The notes beneath the pieces were generated by a model, which ran no database searches, was not told the origin of the DNA, and worked only from the letters and a program-made list of their open reading frames with translations. Positions 28,183-38,225 of a stretch of DNA of 64,000 nt are shown here, piece by piece. Made by a program: the position numbers and the translations under genes. Each line of letters opens with the position of its first letter. Within the stretch, counting starts at the first letter, position 1. Source of the stretch: Acidobacteriota bacterium (lineage in GTDB: Bacteria > Acidobacteriota > UBA890 > WLXD01); contig WLXD01000002.1 in assembly GCA_012103255.1 (NCBI GenBank), positions 496,001 to 560,000 of the forward strand. Reading direction: 5' to 3'.

Positions 28183-29103
28183 CTACGGCGCTATATCCGC
28201 CCGGTAGCTACGAAGGAACACCAGTATCGACGCCGCTTCGATCATGTCGGCGGCGTCATACTCCACTGCGTGGGCGTCGATGCGATCGAACCACGGCAGA
28301 TAGGCCAGCAGCTGGCTGGGTTGGTAGTGCTTGAAGCGCACCGTGACCCGCACCGGACTGCTCACGACATAGGGCTGCGCTCGCCCCAGGTTCCGGACGG
28401 CGCGCTCCGCGGCGTCACGAATCACGCGTTGTCCGGCGGCTGGCGTGAGCGTTGTCGCGGAGTGGAACGAATGGGCCCACTTCACCACCGCCTCCTCGAA
28501 ACCGGCGCCGAGTGAAGCTCGCGCTTCAGCAATCGTGGCGTCGTCGCCGGAAATCGCGATGACAGGCACCCCAAGCGCCCCGGCCACTGCGGCGTTCCAC
28601 ACGGTCTCGTTGGACGAGTGATCGTTGATTCGGATGTCGGTCAGGGTTGCGCTCGACATGGTGTGCGCGCGAACACCCTCCGGATTGGTAGTACCGGCGT
28701 GGTAGCCAATGAAGATCGCGCCGTCAAACGACTCGTCAAGGCCCGCCATCATCGTGAGATCCCGTGGCCACGACCGCACTATCTTGATGTCGTCGGGCAG
28801 CATCTCGAGTACGAGATTCTGTCCGTTGCCGTGCGAGTCGGAGACGAGGATCTCGCCAGCACCGGCAGCGCGCGCCCCCTCGATTGCAGCCAGCACCTCT
28901 TCAGTCATGAAGCGGCGGAAGCGTTCGTACTCGAAGCCACCGGGACCGAGTTGTTCGCCGGTGACAGCGCCCGTCACACCTTCCAGATCCGCGGAGATGT
29001 AGATCTTCGGGCCATTCTGTGGTGAAGCGTCGACCCCGGCGGCCAGGGAGCCGCCGATCATCACCGCCACCAGCAATAGAAGTCCACAACGCGATCGGTT
29101 CAT
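28183..29103 (-). CDS. Secreted M55 family (DppA-like) D-aminopeptidase
   Basis: Signal peptide, then KIYISADLEGVTGAVTGEQ...GAGEILVSDSHGNGQNL...DGAIFIGYHAGTTNPEGVRAHTMS. Confidence 0.9.
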   Translation of the reverse strand: MNRSRCGLLLLVAVMIGGSLAAGVDASPQNGPKIYISADLEGVTGAVTGEQLGPGGFEYERFRRFMTEEVLAAIEGARAAGAGEILVSDSHGNGQNLVLEMLPDDIKIVRSWPRDLTMMAGLDESFDGAIFIGYHAGTTNPEGVRAHTMSSATLTDIRINDHSSNETVWNAAVAGALGVPVIAISGDDATIAEARASLGAGFEEAVVKWAHSFHSATTLTPAAGQRVIRDAAERAVRNLGRAQPYVVSSPVRVTVRFKHYQPSQLLAYLPWFDRIDAHAVEYDAADMIEAASILVFLRSYRADIAP

Positions 29104-29222
29104 CTCGCTTCTCCGTTCTGCCCTGGGGGTCTCACCGTGCACGGCCGCCACGGCCCAGGACTGTCATCGCCGTGGCGCGGCCCAGATGTTAACTTTGTTT
29201 CACCGCGTATCGCCCCGTACTC

Positions 29223-31958
29223 ATGACGATGCGCCCGGTGCGCCCCTCTCCGAGCGCCGGCGTACCAAACCCCGCAAGAGCACCGATGAGCCCGAAGACT
29301 ACCCGTCTAGCCTTCACTTTGTTCCTGGCCGCGCTCGCCTTTCCGTTGTCGGCGCAAACGCCTGCCGAAGGCACGATCACCGTGCGCGTGAGCGATCGCG
29401 ATGGCGCTGCGCTTTCAGGCCTATCGGTGCAGCTGCTCGGCCCTTCCAGGCAGGTAGTGCGCGAAGACGACACCGATGAGATGGGCGTGGCCACTCTGGA
29501 GGCCATGCCGCGCGGCACGTACGAGCTACGGGTATTGAGCACTCTCTACTCGGACGTCTACCAAGTGGTCGAACTGTCCGCCCCCACGCTCGAGGTCATC
29601 GTGGTCATGTTCGCGACGGGCGTCGAAGAGCGCGTCACAGTGACCGCGTCGCGCGGCGCGGTACTGGCGGAGAACAAGATCCCGGCCACAGTGCGATCGC
29701 TCGATGAGGCGCAACTCCGAGCGCGAGCCACCGACCTGCTGCCACGCATGCTCGACGAGGAGCCGGGAATTCTCACGCAGCAGACAACCCCGGGACAAGG
29801 CTCGCCCATCCTCCGCGGCCAGAGCGCCCAAGCAGTGCTCTACCTCCTCGACGGCGTGCGCTACAACAACGCTACCTACCGCGCGGGCAATACTCAGTAC
29901 CTCGCCTGGATCCCGGATGTCGGCGTTGAGTCCGTCGAGACATTGCTAGGCCCAGCCGGCGTGAACTACGGGTCGGACGCGCTCGGCGGCGCGATCAACG
30001 TACTCACAAAGCCAACACCTGCATTCACGGCGCCGGGCGCATCGCGGATGAGCGGCGGTGTCCGAGCATTTGGCGAGTCAGCCTCGAGCGGTGGCGGCAT
30101 GCACGCCACGGTTGGCGGTAGCGGCAACTCGGTGGGCGGGTTCGTCTCTGGTTCGCTCACTCGACACAGCAACATTCGCACCGGCGGCGCGCGCGACTCG
30201 CATCATTCGACCGTCCGCTTTCTGGGCTTCACCGACGATCAGGTGACAGATGCGTTCGGCAGCCGTCTCGTCGATACGGGCTACGGCCAGGGTGGGCTCG
30301 TGGCCAAGGGCAGCCTGCGTACGGATGCAACCAGCTCGCTGGACGCCTTCTTCACCCGTTCAGAACAACACGATGTGCGCCGCTATGACCGACTCCTCGG
30401 CGGCGACGGGCGCGTACGCGCCGAGTTCACCCCACAGCGCCTCACGTTCGGCTACGTCCGCTACGAGAAGTTCTTCAACAACACGTTCGTTGAAGCCAAG
30501 GTGTCGTTGAACACGCAGACTGACGGCCGGATCGACCAGCGCCGACCCACCAGCACACTACGTGAGGAACGCAATTCCGACACGGTGTGGGGCCTCGACT
30601 TCAGCGGATCTCATACCTTCGGCCGGCATCTCGTGACCGCGGGCGTCGACTTCTATCGCGACAATGTAGACGCGAGCAGGACCGAGATTCGCGACTCCGG
30701 CGAAACCGCGGTTCGGCCCCGCATTCCGAATGGTGCCACCTACCAATCGTTCGGATTCTTTGTGCTCGACGAGTTCACCGCTATGGACGGGCGGCTGCGG
30801 CTCTCCGGCGGACTCCGGTACTCGGGATTCAAGTATCGGGCGCTGGCCGCCGACAACATCATCGACGGCGAGCCTGTGGTGCCGGACACGCGCTCGGACT
30901 TCACCGACCTGACCTTCAACCTCGGGGTCAACTACAACATCACAGACGCCATCGGCGTCTGGGGACGTCTCGCGCGCGGCTTCCGCGCACCGTCGATCTT
31001 CGACTTCGGAGAGATCGGCCTCACAGGGGGCGGTTTCGAGGTAGCACCTGACGAAGCTGTCGGGATCGGCGCCGAGATCGGTGATTCGGCGAGCTCGACC
31101 GCTTTCAGCACCGGTGCGAGCTGGACAAATCTCCAGCCGGAGACTGTCTGGAGCTACGAGGGCGGCTTGCGCTACTCGACGCGCGAGACCCGCATCGAAG
31201 CGACCGCGTTCATGTCGAACTTCGGCAACAACATCAACCGCCGGACGCTGATCGTGCCGACCAATGTCGTCGGGCAGGAGATCGGCGGCCAAACGATCGT
31301 CGCGCAGGATAGCGCGGGCAGGATCTACATCGCCGGCGAAACAGATCCGATTGTGTCGAGAGTCAACATCAGCGAATTGCGCGTCTGGGGTCTCGAGGCT
31401 CTGCTGCAGCAGTCTATTGGTGATCGCTGGCTTGCCACGATGAAGGCGTCGTTGCAGCGCGGCGACGAGATCGACACCGGTTTCTTCGCTCGCAAGATCT
31501 CGCCCGACAACCTCACTGCGATTCTGCGCTGGCGGAGCAACACCGGCCGCCTCTGGCTGGAAGGCGTGGTCAAAGGCGCTGCGCGTCAAAGCCGGTTGAA
31601 CCCGGCGGACTTCGAAGATGCGCGTATCGGTGCGTTTCGAGATCCCAGCGACATCGCGGACTTCTTCGTGAGCCAGGGCCCTCGGCTAGGACTGGTCGAC
31701 AACGGCATCCTGCTCGCCACCGGCGAAACCCTGGATCAGGTTATTGCCCGTGTGCTGCCTGGTGGGGTCGGCGCTCCGCTGTTCACGTCGACAGCCGGGT
31801 GGATGACGCTCGGAATCCGTGGAAACTACTCTCTTGCCGATAATCAGAGCCTGACATTCGCTCTGAACAACTTCACCGACGCCAACTACCGCTTGCACGG
31901 TTCAGGCTTCGACGGTCGCGGCATTAACGCGACACTCGCCTACGCCCTGGACTTCTAG
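29223..31958 (+). CDS. TonB-dependent receptor
   Basis: N-terminal carboxypeptidase-regulatory-like domain, plug (PATVRSLDEAQLRARATDLLPRMLDEEPGILTQQ...LRGQSAQAVLYLLDGVRYNNATYR), barrel to the C-terminal aromatic; start may be 29286. Confidence 0.92.
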   Translation: MTMRPVRPSPSAGVPNPARAPMSPKTTRLAFTLFLAALAFPLSAQTPAEGTITVRVSDRDGAALSGLSVQLLGPSRQVVREDDTDEMGVATLEAMPRGTYELRVLSTLYSDVYQVVELSAPTLEVIVVMFATGVEERVTVTASRGAVLAENKIPATVRSLDEAQLRARATDLLPRMLDEEPGILTQQTTPGQGSPILRGQSAQAVLYLLDGVRYNNATYRAGNTQYLAWIPDVGVESVETLLGPAGVNYGSDALGGAINVLTKPTPAFTAPGASRMSGGVRAFGESASSGGGMHATVGGSGNSVGGFVSGSLTRHSNIRTGGARDSHHSTVRFLGFTDDQVTDAFGSRLVDTGYGQGGLVAKGSLRTDATSSLDAFFTRSEQHDVRRYDRLLGGDGRVRAEFTPQRLTFGYVRYEKFFNNTFVEAKVSLNTQTDGRIDQRRPTSTLREERNSDTVWGLDFSGSHTFGRHLVTAGVDFYRDNVDASRTEIRDSGETAVRPRIPNGATYQSFGFFVLDEFTAMDGRLRLSGGLRYSGFKYRALAADNIIDGEPVVPDTRSDFTDLTFNLGVNYNITDAIGVWGRLARGFRAPSIFDFGEIGLTGGGFEVAPDEAVGIGAEIGDSASSTAFSTGASWTNLQPETVWSYEGGLRYSTRETRIEATAFMSNFGNNINRRTLIVPTNVVGQEIGGQTIVAQDSAGRIYIAGETDPIVSRVNISELRVWGLEALLQQSIGDRWLATMKASLQRGDEIDTGFFARKISPDNLTAILRWRSNTGRLWLEGVVKGAARQSRLNPADFEDARIGAFRDPSDIADFFVSQGPRLGLVDNGILLATGETLDQVIARVLPGGVGAPLFTSTAGWMTLGIRGNYSLADNQSLTFALNNFTDANYRLHGSGFDGRGINATLAYALDF

Positions 31959-32019
31959 CCGACCGGAGACTCCCCCTAGGGTCGCGGCCTTCCGCCGCGC
32001 TTGCCCAGCCCCCCGAGCC

Positions 32020-32931
32020 ATGCGCACCACACGACTGCCTGAACTCACCCGCGCCGTGACCATCCTCGCCGCCGTTCTCTGCTTCACGCAGCCCGCACAG
32101 GCTCAGGACGAAGAAGGCACCGCGGCAGCGCCAAAAATCTGGGCCAATCAGGCCGACATCGGCGTGGTGATTACGGGCGGCAACTCCCGCAACCAGACGA
32201 TCTCGTTCGACAACCAGCTGCGCGGAGAATGGATCGACCGTCGGTTCACCCTACGGCTTGGCGCCTATCGGCAGACCAGCGATGACATCACGCATCTCGC
32301 GTATCTCGATGGCACCGGCGAGCCCGTTCCTGGCGAGCTCTCGATCGCCGAACTCGATCAGCTGCGGCTCTACATCAACGGCGCCTATCGGAGGAATTTC
32401 AGCGACGCCTTCTTCTGGACAACCGGTCTGGGATGGGATCGCGACGTCGACGCCGGGATCAACAGCCGATTCATAGGATTTGTCGGTGTGGGTAACACCT
32501 GGATCGCCCGCGATCGGACTGCGTTCTCCACGGAATACACGTTCGCCTACGAGTACCGCGATGACGAGATCGAAGATCCTGATCTCGGCAAAGCGCGACC
32601 GTCGGTTCGTCTCGCCTGGGACTACATGAACATGCTGTTCGACAGCAAGACCAACACGCTAACGAACACGATGGACTTCTTCTTCAATCTGAAAGAAGCG
32701 TCGGCATACCGATTCGTCAACATGACTGCATTGACGGTCGGACTCAGCGAGCTGCTGTCGTTGCGTACCAGCCTCGAATTCCGCTACGACAACGTCCCCG
32801 GCCTCGAAGAGGTCGACCTCTGGAGTGCGGATCCCAATCTCGATCCCAACGCATCAATCATCGGCAGCACCAACATCCGCAAGCAGAAGCTCGACACGAT
32901 CTTCAAGCTCACGGTGATGTTCAACCTGTAG
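32020..32931 (+). CDS. DUF481-family outer-membrane beta-barrel protein
   Basis: Signal peptide; WANQADIGVVITGGNSRNQTISFDNQLRGEWIDRRFTLRLGAYRQTSDD...DTIFKLTVMFNL. Confidence 0.85.
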   Translation: MRTTRLPELTRAVTILAAVLCFTQPAQAQDEEGTAAAPKIWANQADIGVVITGGNSRNQTISFDNQLRGEWIDRRFTLRLGAYRQTSDDITHLAYLDGTGEPVPGELSIAELDQLRLYINGAYRRNFSDAFFWTTGLGWDRDVDAGINSRFIGFVGVGNTWIARDRTAFSTEYTFAYEYRDDEIEDPDLGKARPSVRLAWDYMNMLFDSKTNTLTNTMDFFFNLKEASAYRFVNMTALTVGLSELLSLRTSLEFRYDNVPGLEEVDLWSADPNLDPNASIIGSTNIRKQKLDTIFKLTVMFNL

Positions 32932-32945
32932 CGGCTCAAGTTGGT

Positions 32946-32973
32946 GAAACTCGGCCGCGCAACGGCCGTAGTA
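32946..32973 (+). promoter_or_regulatory. Weak candidate ECF-type promoter
   Basis: GAAACTC-N14-CGTAGTA; spacing 1 nt shorter than the better candidates. Confidence 0.25.
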
Positions 32974-32994
32974 ATGCTGTAGGAACGTGCCCCC

Positions 32995-33657
32995 GTGCCC
33001 GGAGATCCCATGCGCAGAATGATCAAGGTATTCGCACTCGCAGCGGCTATCGCTATCGCACTCCCCGTGACTGCCGAGGAAGTGCGTACGTTTAGCGCGA
33101 ATTTCGACGGGTCGGCGCTCGATGAGCTCTACGTTGACTTCCCAATCGGCGAATTGAGGGTCGAAGGCACGCGGAGCGAGCGCATCATGGTGGAGGTCAC
33201 TATCGAATGCTCGAGCCGACGGTCGCTCGATGCGTGCATTGATCGCGCCGAGGCAATCGAGCTCGAGTCCAGGGAGCGATCTGACCGGCTCGATCTCTGG
33301 GTCGAGGGGTTCAGCAAGTGGCGCAGCCGCGGAATGCATCTGGAAATGAAGGTCCTGGTGCCCGAGAACCTCGATGTCCGCATTGACATGAGCATCGGCG
33401 AACTCGAACTCGAACAGCTCTACGGCAACGTGGCGGTGGACATGAGCATCGGCGAAGTCTCCCTACGCAGTGCCGAGGAGATGATCAGCCGAGTGAGCAT
33501 CGACACGGGCATCGGCGAAGCGTCCCTCTCGACGCACCGCGGACGCAACAGCAGCGCCGGGCTGTTCACTCGAGAGGTGCTCTGGACCGAGGGTAACGGC
33601 GACTCCGAGGTCCGCATCGAGCTCGGCATCGGCGAGATCTCCGTCCGCCTGCGCTAG
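32995..33657 (+). CDS. Secreted beta-solenoid-like protein with IGE repeats (DUF4097-like)
   Basis: Signal peptide; five IGE motifs: FPIGELRV, MSIGELEL, MSIGEVSL, TGIGEASL, LGIGEISV; start may be 33010. Confidence 0.7.
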   Translation: MPGDPMRRMIKVFALAAAIAIALPVTAEEVRTFSANFDGSALDELYVDFPIGELRVEGTRSERIMVEVTIECSSRRSLDACIDRAEAIELESRERSDRLDLWVEGFSKWRSRGMHLEMKVLVPENLDVRIDMSIGELELEQLYGNVAVDMSIGEVSLRSAEEMISRVSIDTGIGEASLSTHRGRNSSAGLFTREVLWTEGNGDSEVRIELGIGEISVRLR

Positions 33658-33773
33658 CCGGCATTCGCACCCGATCACTGGTGCTGCGATAGGATTTTCG
33701 AGCATTCCAGTCACGCCGCCCAGCGCCGTGGCTGCCCGGACTCCACCTCAGACACCCTTCAGGTCGGCACTGC

Positions 33774-35381
33774 ATGGACCCGATCCGCTCTCAGATCTCG
33801 CCGTCGAGTGCCGAGGCCCAGGCCAACGCCGAGCACCATCGCGGCCTCGCCGCCGAACTACGCGACCGTCTCGCAACCACGCGACAGGGTGGCGGTCCCA
33901 AGTATCAGGAGCGTCACCGCTCGCAGGGCAAGCTGTTCGTGCGCGACCGCATCGACGAACTGCTCGATCCGGACACCCCGTTCCTCGAGCTATCGCCACT
34001 CGCTGCTGACGGGCTCTACAAGGGTGCTGCCCCGTCGGCGGGGGTAGTCACCGGTATCGGTCGGGTGCACGGGCAGGAAGTAATGGTTGTCGCCAACGAC
34101 GCCACCGTGAAAGGCGGTACCTACTTCCCGATGACGGTGAAGAAGCACCTACGAGCGCAGCGCGTCGCCCTGGAGAACCGGCTCCCATGCGTTTATCTCG
34201 TCGACTCCGGCGGCGCGTTCTTGCCACTGCAGGACGAGGTGTTCCCCGACCGCGAGCACTTCGGCCGAATCTTCTACAACCAGGCTCGCATGAGCGCGGC
34301 GCGCATCCCTCAGATCGCGATCGTGATGGGGAGTTGCACGGCGGGCGGTGCCTACGTGCCGGCCATGAGCGACGAGGTTGTGATCGTGCGCAACCAGGGC
34401 ACGATTTTCCTTGGTGGCCCGCCGCTGGTGAAGGCAGCCACCGGCGAAGAAATCAGCGCCGAGGATCTGGGCGGCGGCGATGTTCACGCACGCCACAGTG
34501 GAGTTGCCGATCACCTGGCCGACGACGATCACCATGCGCTGCGCATCGGCCGCGACATTATCGAGAACCTCAATCGCACGAAGGAAGTCGCCGCGGACCT
34601 CGCCGTCCCGGAGGAGCCGCTTTACGCGACCGAGGAGATTTACTCGGTACTCCCGGCGGACCTTCGTAAGCCCTACGACGCTCGGGAGGTCATCGCCCGG
34701 CTCGTGGACGGCTCACGCTTCCACGAGTTCAAAGCCAACTGCGGCACCACGCTCGTTACGGGCTTCGCGCGGCTGCACGGGTATCCCGTCGGGATCCTGG
34801 CGAACAACGGCGTGCTGTTTTCCGAGTCAGCACTCAAGGCCACACACTTCATCGAGATGTGCGATCTCCGCCGGACTCCACTGCTGTTCCTGCAGAACAT
34901 CACCGGGTTCATGGTGGGCGGCAAGTACGAGTCCGGCGGCATTGCCAAGGATGGCGCCAAGATGGTGCATGCGGTGGCCAACGCCACAGTGCCCAAGCTG
35001 ACGGTGATCGTGGGCGGTTCGTTTGGTGCCGGCAACTACGGGATGTGCGGCCGCGGCTACGACCCTCGCTTCCTTTTCTCGTGGCCGAATTCCCGCATCA
35101 GCGTGATGGGCGGCGAGCAGGCGGGAATGGTCCTCGGCCAGGTCAAACGCGACCAGCTGGCTCGCGAAGGCTCCGACTGGTCTGACGAAGCTGAGGCCGA
35201 GTTCAAGCAGCCCATCCTCGACAAGTACGAAACCGAAGGCAGCCCCTACTACGCCACGGCGCGGCTCTGGGACGACGGCATTATCGATCCGGCCGAGACA
35301 CGCGACATTCTCGGCCTTTCCCTTTCCGCCACCTACAACGCACCGATGGTCGAGCCCCGCATGGGCGTCTTCCGGATGTAG
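33774..35381 (+). CDS. liuB: Acyl-CoA carboxylase carboxyltransferase (beta) subunit, probably methylcrotonyl-CoA carboxylase
   Basis: [131 protein letters not shown]. Confidence 0.88.
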   Translation: MDPIRSQISPSSAEAQANAEHHRGLAAELRDRLATTRQGGGPKYQERHRSQGKLFVRDRIDELLDPDTPFLELSPLAADGLYKGAAPSAGVVTGIGRVHGQEVMVVANDATVKGGTYFPMTVKKHLRAQRVALENRLPCVYLVDSGGAFLPLQDEVFPDREHFGRIFYNQARMSAARIPQIAIVMGSCTAGGAYVPAMSDEVVIVRNQGTIFLGGPPLVKAATGEEISAEDLGGGDVHARHSGVADHLADDDHHALRIGRDIIENLNRTKEVAADLAVPEEPLYATEEIYSVLPADLRKPYDAREVIARLVDGSRFHEFKANCGTTLVTGFARLHGYPVGILANNGVLFSESALKATHFIEMCDLRRTPLLFLQNITGFMVGGKYESGGIAKDGAKMVHAVANATVPKLTVIVGGSFGAGNYGMCGRGYDPRFLFSWPNSRISVMGGEQAGMVLGQVKRDQLAREGSDWSDEAEAEFKQPILDKYETEGSPYYATARLWDDGIIDPAETRDILGLSLSATYNAPMVEPRMGVFRM

Positions 35382-35418
35382 CGCTAGTTCGACCACGCCT
35401 GAACGGGTAGAGCGACAC

Positions 35419-36216
35419 ATGAACGAGTCATTCACACGTCTGAAGATCGAGCGTGACGGAGCCGTCACGTCCGTCGTCCTGAACCGCCCTGAGGTCCACG
35501 ACGCGTTCGACGACGTCACGATCGCCGAACTGACGGAGACCTTTACGGCACTGGATACGGACGCGGCGACACGGGCGGTGCTACTGCGTAGCACGGGAAA
35601 ACACTTCTCGGCAGGCGCAGACCTCAACTGGATGCGACGCATGGCCGACTACTCGGAGGCCGAGAGCCGCGAGGACGCGCAAAGGCTCGAGAAGATGTTC
35701 CGGGCGATCGCCACGTGCTCGAAGCCAGTGGTGGCTCGCGTTCAGGGAGCCGCGCTCGGTGGAGGATCTGGCCTTGTAGCGACGGCTGACATTGCGATTG
35801 CCACGAGCCGAGCGAGCTTCGGCTTCACAGAAGCCAAGCTCGGGATCCTGCCGGCAGTGATCTCCCCATACGTCTTGAAGAAGCTTCACTGGGGTCAGGC
35901 CCAGGCCCTTTTCCTCACGGGTGAGCGATTCCGCGCTGACAAGGCCCTTCGACTCGGACTCATCGCCGACGTTGTCGAGGAAGATGATCTCGACACGGCC
36001 GTCGCCGCGGTGATCCAGGAACTTCTCGGGTGCAGCCCGGCGTCGCAGGCGCGCATCAAGGCGCTGATCCCGGCCATTGCGAACTTGGAACTTGGGCCCG
36101 CGTCTGTTCCTACGGTCGAATCGATCGTCGACGCGCGATCTTCCGACGACGGCAAGGCCGGCATGGCCGCGTTCCTCAACAAGGCGAAGCCACCCTGGGT
36201 AGAGGGCGCCGAGTGA
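35419..36216 (+). CDS. liuC: Enoyl-CoA hydratase/isomerase family, likely methylglutaconyl-CoA hydratase
   Basis: RAVLLRSTGKHFSAGADLNWMRRM, VARVQGAALGGGSGLVATADIAIATSRASFGFTEAKLGILPAVISPYV; genomic context. Confidence 0.85.
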   Translation: MNESFTRLKIERDGAVTSVVLNRPEVHDAFDDVTIAELTETFTALDTDAATRAVLLRSTGKHFSAGADLNWMRRMADYSEAESREDAQRLEKMFRAIATCSKPVVARVQGAALGGGSGLVATADIAIATSRASFGFTEAKLGILPAVISPYVLKKLHWGQAQALFLTGERFRADKALRLGLIADVVEEDDLDTAVAAVIQELLGCSPASQARIKALIPAIANLELGPASVPTVESIVDARSSDDGKAGMAAFLNKAKPPWVEGAE

Positions 36217-37709
36217 CTTTGCCCGAGCGTGTTCTGATCGCGAACCGCGGCGAGATCGCGATTCGAGTGGCTCGCACCTGCCGCGCCGCGGGAGTGGAAG
36301 TGGTGACGGTGTGCACCGCTGAGGACGCGGAGTCACCCCACCTGCACGCGGGTCACTGGAGCCGCGAGATCGGCAGCTACACCGACCCCACCGCGCTCTG
36401 CGATGCGGCCACCGAGACGGGCTGCGATGCCATTCACCCCGGCTACGGATTCTTGTCTGAGAATCCGACCTTCGTCCGGGCTGCGAACGATGCCGGACTG
36501 ACCTTCATCGGCCCCCCAGCGGAGGCCATGGAGGTAATGGGGAGCAAGACGGCAGCACGCGCGGCGATGCAGGCCGCCGGAGTACCCGTGGTGCCGGGCA
36601 CGGAGCCGGGGGACGCAGACACTCTACGTGCGGCCGCGGACGAACTCGGGTACCCGGTATTTCTCAAAGCCGTCGCCGGCGGTGGCGGCAAGGGGATGTC
36701 GATCGTCGACGACCCCGACGAACTCGAACGCGTCTTTCGGCAGGCAACCGCGGAAGCGGCTAAGTCGTTCGGCAACGGTGACATTTACCTTGAGCGCGTC
36801 GTGCTGCGCCCCCGACACATCGAAATCCAGGTATTCGCCGACACGCACGGCAACACTGTCGCGTTCGGTGAGCGCGAGTGTTCAATCCAGCGACGCCATC
36901 AGAAGATAGTGGAAGAAGCGCCATCCCCTGCCGTCTCGCCCGAGTTGCGAGAGGAAATGTCCGCTGCCGCGATCGCCGCAGCCGAGGCGGTGAAATACGT
37001 GGGCGCCGGTACGGTCGAGTTTCTCCTCGGGGACAGCGGTGAGTTCTACTTTCTGGAGATGAACACTCGACTGCAGGTAGAGCACCCAGTCACCGAGTGG
37101 ATCACGGGCCTTGATCTCGTTCGGCTCCAACTCGAGGTAGCAGCGGGCTCGACATTGCCTCCTGAAGCCCTGAACCCCACATTCCTGGGGCATGCCATCG
37201 AGTGTCGGATCTACGCCGAGGACCCGGGTATCGGCCATCTGCCGCAGACGGGCAAATTGCTCCTGATGCGCGAGCCCGCAGGCCCCGGGGTTCGCATCGA
37301 CTCGGCACTGCGCGAAGGACAGGAAATCGGCATGCAGTTCGACCCTATGCTCGCGAAGCTCTCATGCTGGGGCCCCGACCGCGCGACGGCGATCGACCGC
37401 ACCCTCCAGGCACTCCGCAACTACGTGCTGCTCGGCGTCCGGACCAACCTGGATCATCTGCAGGACGTCGTGGCCACCGAGGCGTTCCGCGCCGGAGACG
37501 TGACCACGGCGTTTCTCGATGAGCACATGTCGGAATGGCCGCAGTCCGATGAGATCCCCGCACTGGCGGCAGCCGCGACTGCTCTCGCGCGAAGTGCCGG
37601 GAGTTCAGGCGCCGGGTCGACGAGCGGCACCACCCTGGATCGGCTTGCTAGCGACCCGTGGCGCACGCTGGGCGGGTTCCGCGTTGCTGACCCCGAGGCA
37701 AACTCGTGA
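36213..37709 (+). CDS. liuD: Biotin carboxylase subunit (MCC alpha, lacking BCCP)
   Basis: GTG 36213: VTLPERVLIANRGEIAIRVARTCRAAG...GYGFLSENPTFVRA...AGGGGKGMSIVDD...FLEMNTRLQVEHPVTEWITGLDLV; overlaps the preceding stop by 4 bp. Confidence 0.92.
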   Translation: MTLPERVLIANRGEIAIRVARTCRAAGVEVVTVCTAEDAESPHLHAGHWSREIGSYTDPTALCDAATETGCDAIHPGYGFLSENPTFVRAANDAGLTFIGPPAEAMEVMGSKTAARAAMQAAGVPVVPGTEPGDADTLRAAADELGYPVFLKAVAGGGGKGMSIVDDPDELERVFRQATAEAAKSFGNGDIYLERVVLRPRHIEIQVFADTHGNTVAFGERECSIQRRHQKIVEEAPSPAVSPELREEMSAAAIAAAEAVKYVGAGTVEFLLGDSGEFYFLEMNTRLQVEHPVTEWITGLDLVRLQLEVAAGSTLPPEALNPTFLGHAIECRIYAEDPGIGHLPQTGKLLLMREPAGPGVRIDSALREGQEIGMQFDPMLAKLSCWGPDRATAIDRTLQALRNYVLLGVRTNLDHLQDVVATEAFRAGDVTTAFLDEHMSEWPQSDEIPALAAAATALARSAGSSGAGSTSGTTLDRLASDPWRTLGGFRVADPEANS

Positions 37710-38209
37710 GCGAGCGCAAGTTCCGTCACCGCGAGCGTGAGCTGAGTGTCCGAGCACGGCGGGACGGCGCCGCGCTCGAGGCGACGATCGACGGCGAGAC
37801 CAATACCTGGTCGCTCATACGAACCGGCGCCCATGAGTTCGTCGTCCGAGACGCCAACTCCGCCGGCCCGTCGAGACGAGTGTTCGCCGTCCGTAGTGCC
37901 GGTGTGTGGTGGACGCACGTTGATGGGCGTACCTACCGATTCGATGCGGTGCTCGATGACGCTGGCGGTGATGTCGCATCGGGAGGTTTGACTGCCCCCA
38001 TTCCAGCCACGGTGGTGGAGGTGCTCGTAGAAGACGGCGCCGAAGTCGAAGCTGATGCCGTGTTGCTCGTGCTCTCCGCGATGAAGATGCAGCTGGAGAT
38101 CCGTGCCCCACACGCCGGCATAGTGGCCGATCTGTCGCTGCAGGCGGAGGATCAGGTTGATGGCGGCCAGCAACTGCTTACCATTACCGCGCCCGAGTCG
38201 GAGTCCTAA
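37706..38209 (+). CDS. Biotin carboxyl carrier protein domain (separate ORF)
   Basis: Biotinylation motif VLSAMKMQLEIRAPHAGIV; GTG start overlaps the biotin carboxylase stop by 4 bp. Confidence 0.88.
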   Translation: MSERKFRHRERELSVRARRDGAALEATIDGETNTWSLIRTGAHEFVVRDANSAGPSRRVFAVRSAGVWWTHVDGRTYRFDAVLDDAGGDVASGGLTAPIPATVVEVLVEDGAEVEADAVLLVLSAMKMQLEIRAPHAGIVADLSLQAEDQVDGGQQLLTITAPESES

Positions 38210-38225
38210 CAGCCTGGAGTCATCC

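Noticed and set aside
29191-29218. AACTT upstream of the TonB receptor as another ECF promoter
   Set aside because: At the N15 position the sequence is CGC, not CGT, and the nearest CGT is at N20; does not fit the motif geometry
30558-31589. 343-aa minus-strand ORF inside the TonB receptor
   Set aside because: Shadow ORF opposite a canonical barrel sequence
36030-36212. Tracker N-terminal extension of the biotin carboxylase ORF
   Set aside because: Overlaps the hydratase gene out of frame; homology-like sequence starts at GTG 36213
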